From NCBI GenBank assembly GCA_910588375.1, contig CAJUQA010000005.1, positions 62,001-126,000 on the forward strand: a stretch of DNA of 64,000 nucleotides, read 5' to 3'. This document shows positions 60,414 through 64,000 of this stretch, piece after piece. The notes under the pieces were generated by a model. It did not search any database and had not been told where the DNA came from. It worked only from the letters and a program-made list of their open reading frames with translations. Both the position numbers and the translations under genes were made by a program. Every line of letters starts with the position of its first letter. Position 1 is the stretch's first letter. Source of the stretch: an uncultured Odoribacter sp. (GTDB taxonomy: Bacteria > Bacteroidota > Bacteroidia > Bacteroidales > Marinifilaceae).

Positions 60414-61058
60414 TTATATTTTTGGCATTAAACAAAAATGTCTGCTACCTGAAAACAACTCACCTGAATCCGAGCAGACATAGCAAAACAGATGAGTAAA
60501 TTCGGACAATGCCGGCGGAAGACGGATCTTCACACCTCCATGCCGTCTCCGGCAATCTCCTATATCTAATACTTTAACAGTAAACACATCCTCCCGCTTC
60601 ATCAACGCCACCCCTATCCGGTCATCGGCATTCATACTCGGATGACACCCCCTGCAGTCCCACCTCATCTCCCATCCTCCGTCCTCATCCCTGCCCAACT
60701 TCAGGTCATTCGGCAACAAAAGAGGCCCCGCCGTCAACTGCAACTTCTCAAAATCACCGATACACCCCCTTTTCCTGAAAATCGCCACATTCACCCGCAC
60801 AAACTCATTATACCCCGTTTTCGGCAGCCCTTTCATCGCCCCGCACCAGGCCTTATCCAACCCTGCCGCCCTCACCGCTTTCCACAAAAACGCCACCGCC
60901 GACATCCGCACCTGCTGCGCCCGCTGACCCTCCGAAAAAACCTGCTTCCCCCTCTCTCCCCTTCTTCGAACCACCGTTTGTCCTCCAAGCTGATACACAA
61001 CTAAATCACCAAAAACACCTTTAGCTCCTTTCAAACAACCATCCTTTATTACAACCAT
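60414..61058 (-). CDS. DUF6266-like protein (2 of 2)
   Basis: 214 residues. Begins MVVIKDGCLKGAKGVFGDLV, then GGQTVVRRRGERGKQVFSEGQRAQQVRM (motif written in parts), and TGYNEFVRVN, all in the order found in DUF6266 proteins. A strong Shine-Dalgarno AGGAGGA on the minus strand (61071-61065) supports the ATG at 61058. Translationally close to the following gene (5-base gap). The two products share only the N-terminal plan, so the duplication is old or the two were acquired separately. Function unknown. Confidence 0.6.
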   Translation of the reverse strand: MVVIKDGCLKGAKGVFGDLVVYQLGGQTVVRRRGERGKQVFSEGQRAQQVRMSAVAFLWKAVRAAGLDKAWCGAMKGLPKTGYNEFVRVNVAIFRKRGCIGDFEKLQLTAGPLLLPNDLKLGRDEDGGWEMRWDCRGCHPSMNADDRIGVALMKREDVFTVKVLDIGDCRRRHGGVKIRLPPALSEFTHLFCYVCSDSGELFSGSRHFCLMPKI

Positions 61059-61485
61059 ATCATCTCCTCCTGTTTTATCATCATTAATATTATTATAATT
61101 ATTATTAAAGTCACTGCATCACATTTAAAGTAACTATGACTATACATTTTACTTTACAACACAAAGGTAAATACAAAAATCATTTCACTCAAAGAAATTT
61201 GTAAATTATTTTATAAATTTATTTTAAAATACTGAAAATCAGTATTTTAAAATTTACAAAAACATCAAACAACATCGTTTTAAGTATCAAAATTACATTC
61301 AATATGTTTAATTATACATACAAATAATAGCAACACGACCATCACACAGAGTAATACATATTAGATTAACATGTCGAACACAAATAAATTCATGTTCAGA
61401 AAACTCACAAGCGGCCACATCAGCACCTTTCCACCACCTTCTTTTCCTCCCTACGCCACTTTCACAGCTTCTCCCCCCTGCTCTG
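61059..61485. other. AT-rich intergenic stretch with one long hairpin
   Basis: No gene is seen in about 425 bases of very AT-rich sequence. ATTTTAAAATACTG (61221-61234) and CAGTATTTTAAAAT (61240-61253) form a perfect 14-bp inverted repeat around AAAAT. It may be a protein-binding or recombination site, or a relic; it lacks a T-run to be a terminator. Nothing else stands out. Confidence 0.5.
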
Positions 61486-61516
61486 TTTGCATAATCCCGG
61501 AATTTTAATACATTTG
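61486..61516 (+). promoter_or_regulatory. Full Bacteroides-type promoter for the structured RNA
   Basis: TTTG (61486-61489), exactly 19 bases, TACATTTG (61509-61516). Both boxes and the spacing match the vegetative consensus. The transcript should begin near 61523. Confidence 0.75.
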
Positions 61517-61522
61517 TTCCGT

Positions 61523-61757
61523 TGTTTACAAAGCGTAACAACAGACATATTGTTTTTTAAAGCGTTTAGCTTTATCCTTCGACGAAATCTCGACAATTTC
61601 ACTCTATTGGGATAAATGGTACAAACGCTCTCGCTCGCCATATATACCTCTACGGTCATATATCCCGGCTGGCGTGGGACGTCGTTTTATCAATAGAGTA
61701 GGAAGTCGAGATCCTCAGTCGAGATAAAACTAACAGATCCCACGCTTTCTTTTTTAT
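61523..61757 (+). ncRNA. Candidate structured RNA / attenuator ahead of a repeat lipoprotein
   Basis: About 235 bases between a perfect promoter and a terminator, with no protein frame. One fold: ATCTCGAC (61587-61594) with GTCGAGAT (61705-61712), CTCTATT (61602-61608) with AATAGAG (61692-61698), GATAAA (61611-61616) with TTTATC (61686-61691), and a hairpin CGCC-ATATAT-ACC/GGT-ATATAT-GGCG (61636-61674). The other fold: GCGTGGGA (61672-61679) with TCCCACGC (61738-61745) enclosing GTTTTATC (61684-61691) with GATAAAAC (61723-61730), followed by TTTCTTTTTT. Both use 61684-61691, so they exclude each other. It may be a switch controlling the 61802 gene, or a free RNA with a long stem as in 6S RNA. 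Confidence 0.5.
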
Positions 61758-61801
61758 ATTCACCACCTTCCGGGGATTTGAGGTGCAAAAAAATAACAGC
61801 G

Positions 61802-64000
61802 ATGAAACAACTATTTCACCTCCTGCTCGCACTCTCTTGCTCTCTCTGCATGAGCTGCGGAAGCGATGACAAAGGCATTGACGAACCCGATGAACCCGAA
61901 ATTCCAACAAAACCTTCAATCATTTCCTCTAATATAATATTAGAGTATGAACAAGATATTATTGATTTCAAAACAGCTGGATATACCAAAGTTGAAGGCG
62001 ATATTATCATTGATGGCCCTTCTAATTTGGAAGGTTTATGTAATTTAACTGACATAACTGGCAACTTAATTATCCAAAGTGGAGTTAGCTCCTTTAAAGG
62101 ATTAAACAATTTAAAAAGTATTGGCGGAAATTTTGAAATTAAAAACACTGAATATTGGACAATCATTGCCTTTAAATCATTTGAAGGATTAGAGAAACTT
62201 GAAAGTATTGGAGGAAATTTCACAATAGAACCTCATCTATACTCACATCAGTTAGATTCTATAACTTCTTTCAAAGGATTAAATAATTTAAAAAGCATTG
62301 GAGGAAATTTTAAAATCGATACTGATGATGAACATAGATTTAATGCTCTAACATCATTCGAAGGATTAGAAAATTTAAGTACCATCGGAGGAAATTTCGA
62401 AATATATGCAAGCTATTCTTTGAATTCTTTGAATTCATTCAAAGGATTAAACGCTTTAAAATATATTGGCGGTGACTTTAAAATAATATCAACAACACCT
62501 TCTTCTTATGATTATTACGAATATTATAAATCTCTAACTGCTTTAAAGTCCTTTGATGGGCTAGAGAATTTACAAACAATCGAAGGTAACCTTATTATTC
62601 ATTCTGAAAGCAACAACTATGGCCCAAACTCTTTAACTTCTTTAAGCTCTTTCCAAGGATTAAACAATCTAAAAAGCGTCGGTGGAGATTTTCATCTTGA
62701 AAATGGGAATAAGGGCCTTGTCACACTAACATCTTTCGAAGGATTAGACAACCTTACGATTATTGGAGGTTCATTTATAATGACCTCTTATCAGGTAAAT
62801 TCAATGGCCTCAGACTCCTATTCCATAACCTCATTCAATGGATTAAAAAGACTAAAAAGTATTGGAGGAAATTTTAAGATAACTGCAAGCAATGTAAAAT
62901 ATTTTGAAGGCTTGGAAAATCTTGAAACAATTGAAGGTTCTATGTCAGTCTATTTACCCTCATTAATCACATTTGAAGGATTAAAAGGACTAAAAAGTAT
63001 TGGAGGAAATTTTGAGATAGATGCAAGCAATGTGAAATATTTTGAAGGCTTGGAAAATCTTGAAATTATCAAAGGTGATTTTAAGGTTTCTTATTTAAAA
63101 TTTCTAACCTCATTTGAAGGATTAAATGGATTAAAGAGCATTGAAGGTAATTTCGAAATAGAATCCACTAATTATAATCCACTTTGTTTAAATTCATTTG
63201 AAGGTTTGGAAAATTTAGAAAACATCGGAGGAAATTTCAAAATAAATGATTCCGACTCTCCTTTAAACACCATAAGTTCTTTTCAAGGATTGAACAATCT
63301 AAAAAATATCGGAGGAGATTTTGAAATAAACGGGAAATCAGAAAGTTTAAATTCATTGAAATCTTTCGAAGGATTGGAAAATCTAGAAAATATTGGAGGA
63401 AATTTCAAAATAAATGCTGATAGTCCTAGGCAAAACTCTTTAACTTCTTTAACATCTTTCCAAGGATTAAATAATCTAAAAAGTATTGGGGAAAATTTCG
63501 AAATAATCACAAAGGCAACGAGAAATTCATCAATTTTAAATACATTAAAATCATTCAATGGATTAGAAAACTTAGAAAATATTGGAGGGAATTTCAAAAT
63601 AAATGCTAATGGAAATTCTTTAACTTCTTTAACATCCTTCCAAGGATTAAATAACTTAAAAAATATCAATGGGGACTTTGAAGTATCAGCATTATCAGAA
63701 GCTTCGCTATTAAAATCTTTTGAAGGATTGGAAAATTTAAAAACAATCAATGGAAATTTAAAAATAAGTATATCTCCTTACTCCTCTTTAACCTCATTTA
63801 AGGGATTAGATGGATTAAAAAGTATTGGCAAAGACTTTGAAATTGATACAGACTCCAAATCAATAACATCTCTAGAAGGATTAGAATGTCTTACAACCAT
63901 TGGAGGAAATCTTAAAATAGATAATGTACATTCTTTTAAAGGGTTAAATGCCTTAGCTAGTATTGGGGGAAATTTTGAAGTCCATAATCCTAATGTAGAA
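61802..64000 (+). CDS. Large surface lipoprotein of alternating L-domain-like repeats (partial)
   Basis: At least 733 residues, open to the window end; the C-terminus is outside. Lipoprotein signal with lipobox SLCMSC (Cys19) followed by GSDDKG, a surface-export-type sequence in Bacteroidota. After a short acidic linker, from ~65 onward at least 24 repeats of ~20-40 residues follow the plan xSF(x)GL(x)(x)L(x)(x)I(G)G(N)F(x)I. Two kinds alternate strictly: GLNNLKSIGGNF and GLENLETIGGNF types. They resemble receptor L-domain / leucine-rich repeat units and should form a parallel beta-solenoid. The likely role is adhesion or ligand binding at the surface, inferred. It is much more AT-rich than the core genes. 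It lies 45 bases after the candidate attenuator terminator. Confidence 0.85.
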   Translation, partial: MKQLFHLLLALSCSLCMSCGSDDKGIDEPDEPEIPTKPSIISSNIILEYEQDIIDFKTAGYTKVEGDIIIDGPSNLEGLCNLTDITGNLIIQSGVSSFKGLNNLKSIGGNFEIKNTEYWTIIAFKSFEGLEKLESIGGNFTIEPHLYSHQLDSITSFKGLNNLKSIGGNFKIDTDDEHRFNALTSFEGLENLSTIGGNFEIYASYSLNSLNSFKGLNALKYIGGDFKIISTTPSSYDYYEYYKSLTALKSFDGLENLQTIEGNLIIHSESNNYGPNSLTSLSSFQGLNNLKSVGGDFHLENGNKGLVTLTSFEGLDNLTIIGGSFIMTSYQVNSMASDSYSITSFNGLKRLKSIGGNFKITASNVKYFEGLENLETIEGSMSVYLPSLITFEGLKGLKSIGGNFEIDASNVKYFEGLENLEIIKGDFKVSYLKFLTSFEGLNGLKSIEGNFEIESTNYNPLCLNSFEGLENLENIGGNFKINDSDSPLNTISSFQGLNNLKNIGGDFEINGKSESLNSLKSFEGLENLENIGGNFKINADSPRQNSLTSLTSFQGLNNLKSIGENFEIITKATRNSSILNTLKSFNGLENLENIGGNFKINANGNSLTSLTSFQGLNNLKNINGDFEVSALSEASLLKSFEGLENLKTINGNLKISISPYSSLTSFKGLDGLKSIGKDFEIDTDSKSITSLEGLECLTTIGGNLKIDNVHSFKGLNALASIGGNFEVHNPNVE

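Noticed and set aside
61816..63750. Minus-strand frames at 61816-62223 and 63283-63750 with repeated FSNPSKDF-type peptides
   Set aside because: They are antisense shadows of the repeat lipoprotein, whose plus-strand frame is open for 733 codons with a proper lipobox.
1..64000. CRISPR array or rRNA operon
   Set aside because: No regularly spaced direct repeats with unique spacers and no rRNA sequences were seen. The regular repeats at 61802-64000 are coding.

Overview
The window comes from a Bacteroidota genome, most likely order Bacteroidales. The evidence is a SusC/SusD pair, a single-subunit AsnS, an RpoN and RbfA of Bacteroidales type, cyclophilins with a long insert, and many promoters of the Bacteroides form (TTTG, about 19-21 bases, TAnnTTTG). 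Host genes lack Shine-Dalgarno sequences, as is usual in the phylum. The genus cannot be fixed from the sequence alone.

Positions 1 to about 20,060 are the late half of a tailed prophage, cut by the left edge. It holds small head/neck-type genes, a 1401-residue tape measure protein, a holin and an apparent one-protein spanin, tail-tip and fibre genes, a GH108 endolysin, and an integrase lying against the 3' end of a tRNA-Pro gene. Two systems stand out here. (1) The tail fibre at 14834-16546 ends in an exchangeable receptor-binding domain. Two further silent copies of that domain lie inverted behind it. Each begins at a copy of the same 22-bp site in the same reading frame, and a tyrosine recombinase gene follows directly: this is a phage tail-fibre shufflon. 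(2) Five prophage transcription units begin with the same unusual promoter, (T/C)TGTCCT, exactly 22 bases, then a TAnnTTTG-like box. This suggests a phage-specific late promoter class in which the host -33 element is replaced. A nested stem-loop region at 710-890 may be a structured RNA.

Positions 20,100-59,170 are core chromosome: rbfA, a LolC/E-type permease, pheS, a cell-envelope cluster (CYTH protein, DUF1460, LpoB-like, COG3014-like lipoprotein), rsgA, dtd, mazG, an MMPL/RND exporter, a lone SusC/SusD pair, deoC, mutS, three related cyclophilins, two SPOR lipoproteins, rpoN, asnS, hemW, a LAB_N/glycosyltransferase pair, pyrH, dxs, a Crp/Fnr regulator, an aminotransferase, an acyltransferase and gltX. 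The SusC/SusD pair lies behind a perfect 17-bp inverted repeat that frames about 234 bp carrying promoter boxes on both strands, the layout of an invertible, phase-variable promoter.

Positions 59,170-64,000 look accessory: a DUF5053 gene, a 49-residue gene, two adjacent DUF6266-type genes with strong Shine-Dalgarno sequences, a well-formed promoter driving a structured RNA with mutually exclusive stems (an apparent attenuator or free RNA), and the start of a large surface lipoprotein made of at least 24 short repeats of two strictly alternating kinds, running off the right edge.
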